Of a DNA stretch of 35,255 bases, positions 16,909 to 24,794 are shown in pieces. This DNA is from DATJGS01 sp035494735. Its GTDB lineage: Bacteria > Eisenbacteria > RBG-16-71-46. The notes below the pieces were generated by a model. The model searched no databases. It worked only from the letters and a program-made list of their open reading frames with translations, and was not told where the DNA came from. Both the position numbers and the translations under genes were made by a program. Where the stretch lies: contig DATJGS010000049.1 of the NCBI GenBank assembly GCA_035494735.1, positions 1 through 35,255 on the forward strand, written 5' to 3'. The number at the start of each line of letters is the position of its first letter. Position 1 is the first letter of the stretch.

Positions 16909-17823
16909 TCAGAACTGCGCGGCGAACGAGAGCCGGTGCGTGTCGCCCAGCTCGTTCTTGAACGGCACGAACGCGTAGTCGAGCCGCAGGCTCTGCACGG
17001 CCCAGCCGGCGCCCACGCTGAACGAGGACTCGGTGTCGCCGACGCTCAGCCCGGCACGCACCGCGGCGCCCGACAGGTGCGCCAGTTCCGCGCCCACCGA
17101 CTCGATGCCGCCCTGTCCCGCGATCATGCGCGACTCGAGCGCGCCACGGATCGCGAAGCCCTCGGTGAACGGGCGCCCGTACGAAGCGCCGAGTTGGAGC
17201 GCCGACGGCAGTCGCACGGGATCTCCGGAGGAACCGTCGATCTGATAGTGGGCCGCGGGCCCGAGGTCGTTGACGCTCGCGCTCAGCCGCACGCCGGCCA
17301 GTCGCGACGGCTCCCACGTCGTGCCCACGCCGGCGGCGAACGTCATGGCCGCTTCGTCGGCGATGCGCTCGCGGACCGCTTCGCCGGTCGCGCCGAAGCG
17401 CAGTCCGGGCGCGATCTGGCGGCCGTAGCCGAGCGCGAACTGCAGGTCGTGCGAGCCGAACGTGCCGATCAGGTTGCCGAGGGCGTCGCGCTCCTCGATG
17501 GGCTCCGAGTAGAGCGCGCGCACCGAGGCGGCGACGCCGCCACCCAGCATCCGCCAGCCCACCGCGAACTGGTCGTGGCGCAGCTTCTCCAGGTACTCGT
17601 AGTGCGAACCGATGACCTGGATGCCCTTGACGCCCTCGAGCGCGGCCGGATTCCAGAAGATCCCCTCGGTGCCGTCGGCGAGCGACGCGTACGCGCCGCT
17701 GAGCCCGGAGGCGCGGGCGCCGGCCGGGACCTTGAGGAACGCGAAACCCGCCGGATCGGCGAGCGCCGGGGCGGCGGCGGCGAGGGCGGTGAGAACGAGC
17801 AGAGCGGTGCGGGCGAGGCGCAT
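16909..17823 (-). CDS. PorV/PorQ-like outer-membrane barrel protein
   Basis: A 304-aa protein with a signal peptide (about 1-22, ending ALADP). The start of the mature chain, GFAFLKVPAGARASGLSGAY, is followed by GIFWNPAAL, the hallmark of the PorV/PorQ (UPF0164) family of FadL-like barrels. The rest is alternating beta-strand sequence and the protein ends in ...FAAQF, a terminal aromatic typical of barrels. In Bacteroidota PorV carries type IX cargo to the attachment complex. The protein at 32894-33910 with a T9SS/FlgD-like tail is a possible client, but no core T9SS gene is seen. Confidence 0.85.
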   Translation of the reverse strand: MRLARTALLVLTALAAAAPALADPAGFAFLKVPAGARASGLSGAYASLADGTEGIFWNPAALEGVKGIQVIGSHYEYLEKLRHDQFAVGWRMLGGGVAASVRALYSEPIEERDALGNLIGTFGSHDLQFALGYGRQIAPGLRFGATGEAVRERIADEAAMTFAAGVGTTWEPSRLAGVRLSASVNDLGPAAHYQIDGSSGDPVRLPSALQLGASYGRPFTEGFAIRGALESRMIAGQGGIESVGAELAHLSGAAVRAGLSVGDTESSFSVGAGWAVQSLRLDYAFVPFKNELGDTHRLSFAAQF

Positions 17824-17856
17824 CGTTTGACCCCACGGGACCTGGAATTCCTCGAG

Positions 17857-17881
17857 GAGGGGCCGGTTCCACCAGCCCCTC
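17857..17881 (-). other. Intergenic hairpin (10-bp stem)
   Basis: GAGGGGCCGG pairs with CCAGCCCCTC across a 5-base loop, with one G-U pair. It lies 60 bases past the DUF4384 gene and 33 bases before the barrel gene on the same strand, with no T-run. It may be a weak terminator or a leader hairpin. Confidence 0.4.
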
Positions 17882-17941
17882 CGTCAGGAGGCGGCGCTCG
17901 AGAAGCGCCGATTGTAACCCAGTTCTACCCGCGCGGGACGG

Positions 17942-19372
17942 CTACGGTTCGCGCCGTCCTCGCCCACCGCCGTCGTGGTCGGAGCCGCGGCCGTGGTCGC
18001 CGCCGCCGCTGCGCTCGGCCGGCGCCGGGCGGGACTCGCGCTGCGGATGCTGCTCGCGGCGCTCCTCGCGGGGCGGGCTGGGAGGCGGCGCCGGTCGCTC
18101 GTAACGCCGCGACTCGCGAGCCGGCTCCTCGCGCGGCGGGCCCTGCGGCGCGGGTCGCTCGAAACGCCGCTCGACGCGACGCGATTCGTCGCCCGAGCCC
18201 TCGTCACGAGGGCGTTCGCTCGGCATGGGCCGGTTGAACGGCCGCTCGATGCGACCGCCGTCACGACCTCGCGATTCGTCGCCGATCGGCGCACGTTCGG
18301 CCGGCTGGCGGAACGCGCCCGGCCGCGCCGCGCCGCTGCGTCCCGGCACGAGGTCGCGGATCGTGTTTTGACCGCCGCGCCCGACCGCCACGCCGCCCGG
18401 CACGTTGCGCCAGCGCGGATTGTTCGTGGCCAGGAAGCCCGGAGGCGGCGCGACCTGCCCGCCCTTCCAGTTCGCATACTTGCTCGGCGGCACGTAGCCC
18501 GGCGGAGGCGGCGACTTGTAGCGCGTGAGCGGACCGCCCCAGATCTGGTTCCAGCGGCGCCAGCCGTCCCACGACGACACCCACGGTCCACTGAAGCGCC
18601 AGCGCGGAGGACAGTCGCCGCGCGGCACGAACACGAAGTACGGCACGGAACCGTTCCAGTACGCCGGGCCCCAGCCCCACGACCAGTTCACGCGGAAGTC
18701 GACGACGCTGCAGCGCGAGTAGTAGGGATCGAAGCCGTCCCACCACGACCAGTAGTTCGGACGGTGGCAGTCGTAGCAGACGTAGCGCGGATAGCGCACC
18801 TGCTCGTGCACGTAGTACGTCGTGTAGGCGGTCGCGAACCGGTCTTCGTCGCTCGGATCGCGCAGCACGCGGCGGCGGATGCGCTCCATCGCCACGAATG
18901 GATCGCCGACGATGCGGCCGTCGTTCATGACGCCGTCGTCTTCATCCGGCTGGTTCACGTAGCCGACGTCGTCACCCTGCGGATCGTACGGGCGCAGATA
19001 CGCGGGCAGGTCCTCGAACGGTTCGCGCGACGCGATCGCCACGAGGTAGCCCTCGCCCGTCGCCTTCTCGACGACGAGGTCGACGTTCGAATCGTCGGCC
19101 GGCACCTTCGTCGTGGTGCGCGCCTCGACGAAGCCGCGCCGTCCGTCGTACGGGAACAGCACGTGCACGTAGCCGTCGGAATCGATTTCGTAGACGAGCA
19201 GGTAGCAATCGTCGGTGGCGCGCGTGCGCAGCTGCATCGCGTCACCCGGCTGGTACACCGCATCGTTGCCGCGATCCGTCCAGACTTCGATCCCCAGACC
19301 GCGCGCGGAGGCCGGGGTGGGCGCGAGCGCGCACGCCACGGCCAGGCCGATCCAACCCGCGAGTCGCTTCAT
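17942..19372 (-). CDS. DUF4384 exported protein with charged low-complexity tail
   Basis: A 476-aa protein with a signal peptide (about 1-23, cut near PASARG). A DUF4384 domain (about 25-120) carries the familiar YQPGDAMQLRTRATDDCYL and VHVLFP blocks. A Trp/Tyr/Pro-rich middle (about 190-300) contains a CYDCHRPNYW segment, and the tail of roughly 150 residues is almost only Arg, Glu, Pro, Gly and Ser, with imperfect repeats of the type ESRRYERPAPPPSPPREE. DUF4384 is known mainly as a beta-sandwich attached to kinases and surface proteins; its role is unclear. The tail is probably disordered and could bind polyanions or the cell wall. Confidence 0.8.
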   Translation of the reverse strand: MKRLAGWIGLAVACALAPTPASARGLGIEVWTDRGNDAVYQPGDAMQLRTRATDDCYLLVYEIDSDGYVHVLFPYDGRRGFVEARTTTKVPADDSNVDLVVEKATGEGYLVAIASREPFEDLPAYLRPYDPQGDDVGYVNQPDEDDGVMNDGRIVGDPFVAMERIRRRVLRDPSDEDRFATAYTTYYVHEQVRYPRYVCYDCHRPNYWSWWDGFDPYYSRCSVVDFRVNWSWGWGPAYWNGSVPYFVFVPRGDCPPRWRFSGPWVSSWDGWRRWNQIWGGPLTRYKSPPPPGYVPPSKYANWKGGQVAPPPGFLATNNPRWRNVPGGVAVGRGGQNTIRDLVPGRSGAARPGAFRQPAERAPIGDESRGRDGGRIERPFNRPMPSERPRDEGSGDESRRVERRFERPAPQGPPREEPARESRRYERPAPPPSPPREERREQHPQRESRPAPAERSGGGDHGRGSDHDGGGRGRREP

Positions 19373-19444
19373 GGCCTACAGCCTCTCTCCGGCGGTCGCG
19401 CCGGCGCTCTTGCGACGTGGCTTCTCTGGCGGCGCGCCACGAAG

Positions 19445-19474
19445 AATACACCCGGGCGCGCGCACCGCTGTCAC
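19445..19474 (-). promoter_or_regulatory. Putative promoter of DUF4384 gene
   Basis: On the minus strand GTGACA, an 18-base spacer and TGTATT lie about 70 bases before the start codon. The match is fair, and the spacer agrees with other promoters in this window. Confidence 0.4.
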
Positions 19475-19515
19475 GATTACGCCCGGTCCCCGGGGCTATT
19501 CCCGGGTTCTCTCAA

Positions 19516-20325
19516 TTACCGACTGGCGACCGCCGGCGACCGGCGGACGCGCGCCCCCTCCTCGACCGGCCGCCGGAGCCGGAGCTCCGGATTCGCAGTG
19601 TCGGTCTGGTACGCCCAGTCGATCACGACCTGCCCCGTGGTCACGCTGGTGACCCGGAACTTCGCGTAGTGATCATCGCCGGTCAGCACGACGTAGCAAT
19701 GGCCGTCGATCAGCTCGACGGTGCCGGTCGGCGACCAGCCTGCGACCGGCGCGACGTCGACCGCGTCGAGGGTCGTGGCGTAGCCGGCGTCCTGAATGTC
19801 GGTGTCCACGAACGGGCACACCATCGAGGCCACGCCGCCCGTGTTGTCGTAGTAGATATCGGTGGCGTTGTCGCCCGAACCGCGCACCGTGTAGGCGGAG
19901 AAGTCGTAGCCGGCCAGCGCGGAGTTCGTCTCCGAGTTCGTCAGCGACAGGCCGGTCCCGGCCGGGCGCGGCGTGTCGAACACGTCGTCATACGACAGCG
20001 CGCTCTCGTTGCCGTTCCGATCGACGGCCGACACCGCGAAGTAGCGGGTCACTCCATCCGTCAGGCCGCCGACTTCGAACGAGGTGGCGCCGGTCGTGCC
20101 GACGCGGGTGTACGGGCAGCCGCCGCCGTGCGAGCACGGGGATTCGTACACCCGGTAGACGGCGACATCGGTTTCCGTGTTCGCCAGCCAGTGCAGCGTC
20201 ACCTTGGAGTCGCCGGTCACGCTGTAGACCCCGCGCGGCGCGGCCGGCGCGGTCAGGTCCGTCTGGTCGTCGCACCCGGCGACGAGCCCGGCGGCCACGA
20301 GCAGAATCAGCCAGGATCTGCGCAT
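19516..20325 (-). CDS. FN3-domain lipoprotein under sigma-54 promoter
   Basis: A 269-aa lipoprotein with signal peptide MRRSWLILLVAAGLVAGC, whose lipobox LVAG-C makes C18 the lipidated residue. A fibronectin type III domain follows (about 25-115: PRGVYSVTGDSKVTLHWL, YFAVSAVDRNGNES). After it comes an unassigned beta-rich domain (about 125-250) with two Cys and a YAKFRV block. The start is set by GGAGG with a 7-base spacer. The gene has its own -24/-12 promoter about 60 bases upstream and is cut off from upstream transcription by a strong terminator, so its expression should depend on a sigma-54 activator, possibly the TPR activator at 21221. Its binding target is unknown. Confidence 0.85.
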   Translation of the reverse strand: MRRSWLILLVAAGLVAGCDDQTDLTAPAAPRGVYSVTGDSKVTLHWLANTETDVAVYRVYESPCSHGGGCPYTRVGTTGATSFEVGGLTDGVTRYFAVSAVDRNGNESALSYDDVFDTPRPAGTGLSLTNSETNSALAGYDFSAYTVRGSGDNATDIYYDNTGGVASMVCPFVDTDIQDAGYATTLDAVDVAPVAGWSPTGTVELIDGHCYVVLTGDDHYAKFRVTSVTTGQVVIDWAYQTDTANPELRLRRPVEEGARVRRSPAVASR

Positions 20326-20386
20326 CTGAAGACCTCCCGTACGCTGCCATCTCGGTGACGATAAAGCGGTGCCAGAGACGATAAGC

Positions 20387-20401
20387 GCAATGGATGTGCC
20401 A
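20387..20401 (-). promoter_or_regulatory. sigma-54 promoter of FN3 lipoprotein gene
   Basis: On the minus strand CTGGCACA-N4-TTGC gives an almost perfect -24/-12 element. The predicted start is near 20376, about 50 bases before the lipoprotein ATG. A second TGGCAC (20366-20371) is not followed by a -12 element. Confidence 0.75.
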
Positions 20402-20468
20402 GAAAGGCAGCGTGCCGGGGCGAGGCGGCGGCGTGGGCGCAACTCGTGGTACCGCAATCGCAGGCAAC

Positions 20469-20506
20469 AAAAAAGCCGCCCTCGGTGCTAGGACCCGAAG
20501 GCGGCT
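20469..20506 (-). terminator. Strong Rho-independent terminator (minus strand)
   Basis: GCCGCC pairs with GGCGGC, extended inwards by TCGG/CCGA after one mismatch, and is followed on the minus strand by TTTTTTG. It reads leftwards, so it ends a transcript that begins to its right. The activator mRNA already has its own terminator at 21165-21196, so this one must belong to a transcript starting between them. Confidence 0.85.
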
Positions 20507-20755
20507 CCGGTGTGCGCGGCGGTCGCATGTGTGCGAGCGCGCAACACCTTGATCAAAGTGCCGGGACACCGGAACGAGCTGCACGCGACAACAGCCGAGA
20601 CATCCCCCAGTGTTGGCCTATGTCACGATCGGACCGATGCCCCAACTACGAAGCCCTCGAATCGCTGCGGGAGCGTGGCGCTGCGGTTGCTCTCCCGGAT
20701 GGGCTCATCGAGCCCGCGCCTCGAGGGACTGAAACTCTGGCTCAGCACGCTCCAA

Positions 20756-20837
20756 GCTAGCCGGTCGTAAGGGACGGTGCGTTGTCATGTGACTGGGGCT
20801 CGTACCCTCGACCGGACCCCTTACTGCACCGGCTAGC
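20756..20837 (-). repeat. Long imperfect inverted repeat inside the candidate RNA
   Basis: GCTAGCCGGT pairs over 10 bases and GTAAGGG over 7 more, separated by a small asymmetric bulge, enclosing a 44-base loop. This is far longer than needed for a terminator and has no T-run, so a folded RNA domain is the best reading. No transposase or target duplication is nearby to suggest a mobile element. Confidence 0.7.
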
Positions 20838-20906
20838 CCAGATTGTGAACCGGTGACTCGCGTCACCGATCGTTTGGAGGTCCCCCCCCTCCGACCAGGA
20901 TGTAAA

Positions 20907-20921
20907 GCACCCGTCATGCCA
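20907..20921 (-). promoter_or_regulatory. sigma-54 promoter of candidate RNA
   Basis: On the minus strand TGGCATG-N4-GTGCTTT keeps the essential GG and GC dinucleotides at the right distance, with two deviations from TGGCACG-N4-TTGC and the usual T-run after -12. A run of six T lies about 20 bases upstream and may bend the DNA. Confidence 0.55.
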
Positions 20922-21059
20922 CGACACGACGGCGCGCCAGAAAAAACTCACAGCGTGATGCGCGACAGTCTGTTGGATGGACGGCGGCACGTGGCTCGGG
21001 CGGCCTTCGAGCAGGCTCGCCGGGGGCCCTTCAGGAAAGCGATCTCGCAGGAAATCGAC

Positions 21060-21131
21060 CTGTGGCGTTAACCCGCTGTGGCGCAATGGCAAATCTGTAA
21101 AGAGTGTTTCCATTCGGGCTCTAAGAGAGCC
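21060..21131 (-). promoter_or_regulatory. Possible activator-binding region upstream of RNA promoter
   Basis: Two direct copies of CTGTGGCG (21060-21067 and 21076-21083, 16 bases apart) and a dyad GGCTCT-AAG-AGAGCC (21117-21131) lie 140-210 bases upstream of the -24 element, the usual distance of enhancer sites for sigma-54 activators. The binding protein is unknown; the activator encoded immediately upstream is the obvious candidate. The rest of 20922-21164 shows nothing else. Confidence 0.3.
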
Positions 21132-21164
21132 TGCCACTTCGCGCGAGTCGGCCGGGGAGATCGA

Positions 21165-21196
21165 CCAACGAAAAGGCCGGCGCGAGTGCGCCGGCC
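21165..21196 (-). terminator. Rho-independent terminator of TPR activator gene
   Basis: A perfect 9-bp stem GGCCGGCGC/GCGCCGGCC with a 4-base loop is followed on the minus strand by TTTTCGTT. It lies 25 bases after the activator's stop. Confidence 0.85.
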
Positions 21197-21220
21197 GCGG
21201 ATGCCCGAGTTCGGGTCGGC

Positions 21221-24200
21221 CTAGACGCTGCGCCTGCGCTCCAAGCCGAGGGTGCGGATCTTGGCGAGCAACGTCGGGTAGCTGAGGCCCAACTCCCGCG
21301 CCACGCGCGCCTTGTTCCAGCGGTTGCTCTCGAGCGCGTCGGCGATCATGCGCCGCTCGAGCTGCGAAACGTTGCTGCGCAGCGTGCGGCCGCCGTTCGT
21401 CGCGGCCGCCGGCTTGGCCGCCGTGCTCTGCATGTCCGGCGGCAGCAGCGCGGTGCCGAGCGTGTCGCCCTCGTCGGCCAGCACGACCATGCGCTTCACG
21501 GTCTTCTCGAGCTCGCGCACGTTGCCGCGCCACTCGTGATCGAGGAACACGCGCATCACTTCCGGCGCGAAACCCTTCACGCGCTTCTCGACCTGGCGCG
21601 AGTACTGGTTGAGGAAGTGCTGGGCGAGCACCGGAATGTCCTCGCGACGCTCGCGCAGCGAGGGCACGCGGACCGTGATGTCGTTCAGACGGTAGTAGAG
21701 GTCCTCGAGGAAGCGGCCTTCCTTGATGCGCTCGCGCAGATCGATGCCGGTCGCGCAGATGACGCGCGCGTTCACCTTCTTGTTACGCGTCGCGCCGACG
21801 GGCCGGATCTCGCTGCGATCCAGGACGTGGAGCAGCTTGGCCTGCACGGACTCGGGAACCTTCTCGATCTCGTCGAGGAAGATGGTGCCGCCTTCCGCCT
21901 CTTCGAACAGCCCGGACTTGTCGCGCACGGCGCCGGTGAACGCTCCGTGCACGTAGCCGAACAGCTCGCTCTCGAGCAGCTGCTCGGGCAGCGCCGCGCA
22001 GTTGACCTGCACGAACGGCGCGTCGCGGCGGTTCGAGATCTCGTGCACGACCTGCGCCAGCAGACCCTTGCCGGTGCCGGTCTCGCCCATGAACAGCAGC
22101 GTCGCCGGACTGTCGCCGACCTTCTGCAGGAGCCCGAGAATGTTCGCCATCTCTCGCGACTGCGTGACCACGCGTTCGGTGCCGGGGCTGGGCTTCAGTT
22201 TGTCGCGCAGCTCGCGGTTCTCGGCCAGCAGCAGCGAGCGCTGTGCCTCGACGATCGCCACCGCCGCGCTGTTCGCGAGCACGGCGAGCAGGTTCAGCTC
22301 GCGCTGGCGGAACGCGCCGAGCAGGTTGTCGTTCAGGCGATCGACGTATACGAGGCCGACGGACTGCGACGGGAAGTTCAGCGGAACGCACACCAGCGAG
22401 CCGACGCCTTCGAGCGCGTCGACCAGCGCGGCCGCGAAGCGCGGGTCCGCGGCGACGCGGCTCGAGAACAGCGGGCCGCTCTCGGCCAATCGGCTGCCGA
22501 CGACGCCTTCGATGACGCGCAGGATGCGCCGCGCGCGGTCACGGCCCAGGCCGTGCTGCGCGACGACGTCGAGCCGCCCGCCGCCGGTGCTGAAGCCGAC
22601 GAATCCGCGATCGCCGCCCGATTGCTCGACGGCCAGCTTGACGGCCTGCGCGAGCACGCCGTCCATGTCCGAGGTCTCGCGGAACAGGCGGTTCGCATCC
22701 TCGAGCGCGCGGAACTCGTTGCACGTCGACAGCGAGACCGCGACGTACTGGCGCTCGAGTTCGCGCCGCAGTTCGGCGGCGCGGTCCTCGGTCTCCGGAC
22801 GCCCGCCCGTGGCCGGACCGGTCTCGGCCAGCCACTGCTCGGCCTGCTCCAGAAGAGAGAGGGCCTGGTCGTAGTGCTCACGCTCCGCCTCGAGGCGGGC
22901 AAGCGCGAGCAGCGCCTCGGCGGCCAGGGGAACCAGGCCCAGTTGACGGAACAACGTCGCGGCACGGCGCGCCGCGTCCGCGGCCGGTTCGATCGCCAGA
23001 CGCAGCCGCACGCTCGCCGGCAGGAGCAGCATGTGCTCCGCCCACGACGCGAGCGTGGTGGCCAACTCGAACGGCTCGCCGAGTTGTTCGAAGTTCTGCG
23101 CCGCGCTGCGCAGCTTGATCTCGCACGCCGCGGCCTGACCGCGCACCGCGTCGAGGCGCGCCAGCGCGCGCTCGGCGATGCCCAGCTCGATGCGATCGCC
23201 CAGGCTCTCGGCCAGGGCGAGGCCCTGTGCGAGGTGACGTTGTGCGTCCTCGACGCGGCCGGCCTTCAGCAACGCCAGGCCGAGGCGCGTCTCGAGTTCC
23301 GTCGTCACGTCGCCGCGCGGCGCCATCCCGCGAGCCTCCTCGAGCGCCGGCTCGAAGATCGAGATCGCCGCCGCGAGATCGCCGCGGTCCATTTCGAGTT
23401 CGCCGAGGAACTCGCGGGCCAGCACGCGCTCGCGGCGTGCACCGACCTGCTCGGACAGCTCGAGCGCGCGGCGGAAGTTCGTCTCCGCCTCTTCATAGAA
23501 GCGCCGGCGCCGCGCGAGAAGGCCGAGCGCCATCAACGCCATGGCCTCGCCCTGCAGGTGCCCGGTTTCGCGCGAGATGCGCAGCGACTGGCGGAAATTC
23601 TCGTCGGCGAGATCCCACTGGCCGAGTCGGTAACGGATCAGGCCGAGGTTCTGGCAGTGGCCGCGCATGCGTGCGTACAAGCCGGCGCGCTCGTCGAGGC
23701 GCAGCGCCTGCTCGAGGAAGCGCGTGGCCTCGCGCCACTCGCGCAGGTTCTTGTAGACGAGGCCGAGATTGTTGAGCGACGTCACCAGCCCGTCGACGTC
23801 GTCGATGCGACGGAACGTCGCCGCCGCGTTCTGCAGCCACTCGATGGCCTCGTTCGGCTGCCCCAGGCGGTGCAGGCAGATGCCGAGCGTGACCCCGAGC
23901 TGTCCCACGGTGCGATGCTCGTCGGTGTCGCGGAGCACGGCGTAGGCGTAGCGCGCGTAGCGCCGGCTCTGGCGGTAGCGCCCGAGTTCGGCCAGGAGGT
24001 GCGCCGCGCGCGCGGCGAGCCGCGCGTTGACGCGCGAATCGTGCAGCAGGCGCGCTTCGCGCCGGGCCTCGCCGACGTGCCGCAGCGCCGCGTCGAACTC
24101 GCCGCGGCGCATTTCCGCCTCGGCGAGGCGCTCACGCAGGCGCGTGCGCTCCGTCGGCTGATGAGGCGCGGCCTCACGCAACGCTGTCGAGTAGGCCTCG

Positions 24201-24388
24201 ACGGCGCCGGCGAAATTATCGGCCGCCAGATGCAGATCTCCGATCGACTCTTGCTGCCCGACTTCGATTCGACCCGTGCCGGGGGTGTGAGCCTGATCGG
24301 GGGGGATCGCTCGCTGCACTTTTCGAACCCTCGTAATGACGGACACCGAGTTGAACGCCCTGGCGGTTCGTTCCAGGGCATCCTGCAT
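21221..24388 (-). CDS. TPR-GAF sigma-54-dependent transcriptional activator
   Basis: A 1055-aa cytoplasmic activator. Residues about 45-440 form some ten TPR repeats (blocks such as LTSLNNLGLVYKNLREWREA). A helical linker leads to a GAF domain (about 575-735), then the AAA+ domain with Walker A GETGTGKG near 768, an intact GAFTGA near 815, Walker B GGTIFLDEIEKV near 833, and a Fis-type HTH (about 1010-1045, RVARELGLSYPTLLAKI). There is no receiver domain, so control should come through ligand or protein binding to the TPR/GAF part. Sensor I reads CATGIDL instead of the usual ATNRDL. GTG directly precedes the chosen ATG; neither has a clear ribosome site. It follows a small exported-protein gene by 27 bases. 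Confidence 0.93.
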   Translation of the reverse strand: MQDALERTARAFNSVSVITRVRKVQRAIPPDQAHTPGTGRIEVGQQESIGDLHLAADNFAGAVEAYSTALREAAPHQPTERTRLRERLAEAEMRRGEFDAALRHVGEARREARLLHDSRVNARLAARAAHLLAELGRYRQSRRYARYAYAVLRDTDEHRTVGQLGVTLGICLHRLGQPNEAIEWLQNAAATFRRIDDVDGLVTSLNNLGLVYKNLREWREATRFLEQALRLDERAGLYARMRGHCQNLGLIRYRLGQWDLADENFRQSLRISRETGHLQGEAMALMALGLLARRRRFYEEAETNFRRALELSEQVGARRERVLAREFLGELEMDRGDLAAAISIFEPALEEARGMAPRGDVTTELETRLGLALLKAGRVEDAQRHLAQGLALAESLGDRIELGIAERALARLDAVRGQAAACEIKLRSAAQNFEQLGEPFELATTLASWAEHMLLLPASVRLRLAIEPAADAARRAATLFRQLGLVPLAAEALLALARLEAEREHYDQALSLLEQAEQWLAETGPATGGRPETEDRAAELRRELERQYVAVSLSTCNEFRALEDANRLFRETSDMDGVLAQAVKLAVEQSGGDRGFVGFSTGGGRLDVVAQHGLGRDRARRILRVIEGVVGSRLAESGPLFSSRVAADPRFAAALVDALEGVGSLVCVPLNFPSQSVGLVYVDRLNDNLLGAFRQRELNLLAVLANSAAVAIVEAQRSLLLAENRELRDKLKPSPGTERVVTQSREMANILGLLQKVGDSPATLLFMGETGTGKGLLAQVVHEISNRRDAPFVQVNCAALPEQLLESELFGYVHGAFTGAVRDKSGLFEEAEGGTIFLDEIEKVPESVQAKLLHVLDRSEIRPVGATRNKKVNARVICATGIDLRERIKEGRFLEDLYYRLNDITVRVPSLRERREDIPVLAQHFLNQYSRQVEKRVKGFAPEVMRVFLDHEWRGNVRELEKTVKRMVVLADEGDTLGTALLPPDMQSTAAKPAAATNGGRTLRSNVSQLERRMIADALESNRWNKARVARELGLSYPTLLAKIRTLGLERRRSV

Positions 24389-24415
24389 CACCTGAGACCG
24401 GACCCGATCGACTGG

Positions 24416-24748
24416 TTAGATGCCCACTCTCAGGAAACGCGCCGCCCACATCGCACTGATCCACCGAAGCAAGTCCCAGCCCCGCACTCCGGCCACGACG
24501 TGCTTGCCCCCCGACGAACTTCCGAAGGTGCTGAGCGACGACGACCCGGTCTGCTTGCTCGGACTGTCGGGTTCACCATTGGTCGGACCGAGCAGAGGCT
24601 TGGGATGCGATGTGTCCGTGAGGCTGACGCCTCCGCCCGAGCCATCGCTCGGAAGCGACGACGAAGCAAAGGACATCCTCGGCATCGCGGCACAAGCCAC
24701 GGCCAGCAGGACCAGTGTGACGAGGAGTCTGTTGCGAATGATCTGCAT
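24416..24748 (-). CDS. Small exported protein preceding TPR activator
   Basis: A 110-aa protein with a clear signal peptide (MQIIRNRLLVTLVLLAVACA, cut near SFASS). The middle is rich in Ser, Gly, Pro and Thr, and the end is hydrophobic and Trp-rich (about 89-110, WDLLRWISAMWAARFLRVGI) and could insert in a membrane. I do not recognise the family. It is the first gene after a promoter at 24868-24897 and is read together with the TPR activator. Base composition is visibly less GC-rich than its neighbours. The spacing to GGAGG upstream is long (about 13 bases), so translation may be weak. Exported precursor of a signal peptide is one idea; a secreted structural peptide is another. Confidence 0.6.
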   Translation of the reverse strand: MQIIRNRLLVTLVLLAVACAAMPRMSFASSSLPSDGSGGGVSLTDTSHPKPLLGPTNGEPDSPSKQTGSSSLSTFGSSSGGKHVVAGVRGWDLLRWISAMWAARFLRVGI

Positions 24749-24794
24749 GCGCTGCCTGCTCCCTCCACGACTGGCGGTAAAAGAAACACCCTGC

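Larger units (their letters stand above)
20469..20896 (-). ncRNA. Candidate sigma-54-driven structured RNA (~430 nt)
   Basis: The stretch lies between two minus-strand terminators, has a -24/-12 element just before it, and contains no believable reading frame. Folded by eye it is almost all hairpins: a 7-bp stem closed by a GCGA (GNRA) loop (20851-20868); a long interrupted helix (20756-20773 with 20818-20837); GGGCTC/GAGCCC (20701-20715); CGGGAG/CTCCCG (20668-20697); ATCGG/CCGAT (20628-20638); a 10-bp bulged stem with an inner hairpin (20509-20548); then the terminator. I do not recognise RNase P RNA, tmRNA, SRP RNA or a known riboswitch in it. The start near 20896 is predicted from the promoter. 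Confidence 0.55.

Noticed and set aside
20876..20897. GGTCGGAGG shared between the candidate RNA and the leader of the small-protein gene
   Set aside because: Nine bases of GC-rich identity can arise by chance; no longer match or matching structure surrounds it.
20818..20900. tRNA-like stretch on the plus strand (GATTGTGAAC like a tRNA-His anticodon loop, then CTCCGACCA like an acceptor end)
   Set aside because: The anticodon stem does not pair, there is no T-loop GTTCRA, and no matching 5' acceptor strand exists. The segment fits better as part of hairpins of the minus-strand RNA.
20705..20917. 70-codon minus-strand frame inside the candidate RNA
   Set aside because: It starts upstream of the predicted transcription start, has no ribosome site, and its product is Arg/Pro/Ser-rich shadow-like sequence.
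20941..20960. Run of six T on the minus strand after a short TCAC/GTGA stem
   Set aside because: A 4-bp stem is too weak for a terminator; the T-run is more likely an upstream element of the sigma-54 promoter.
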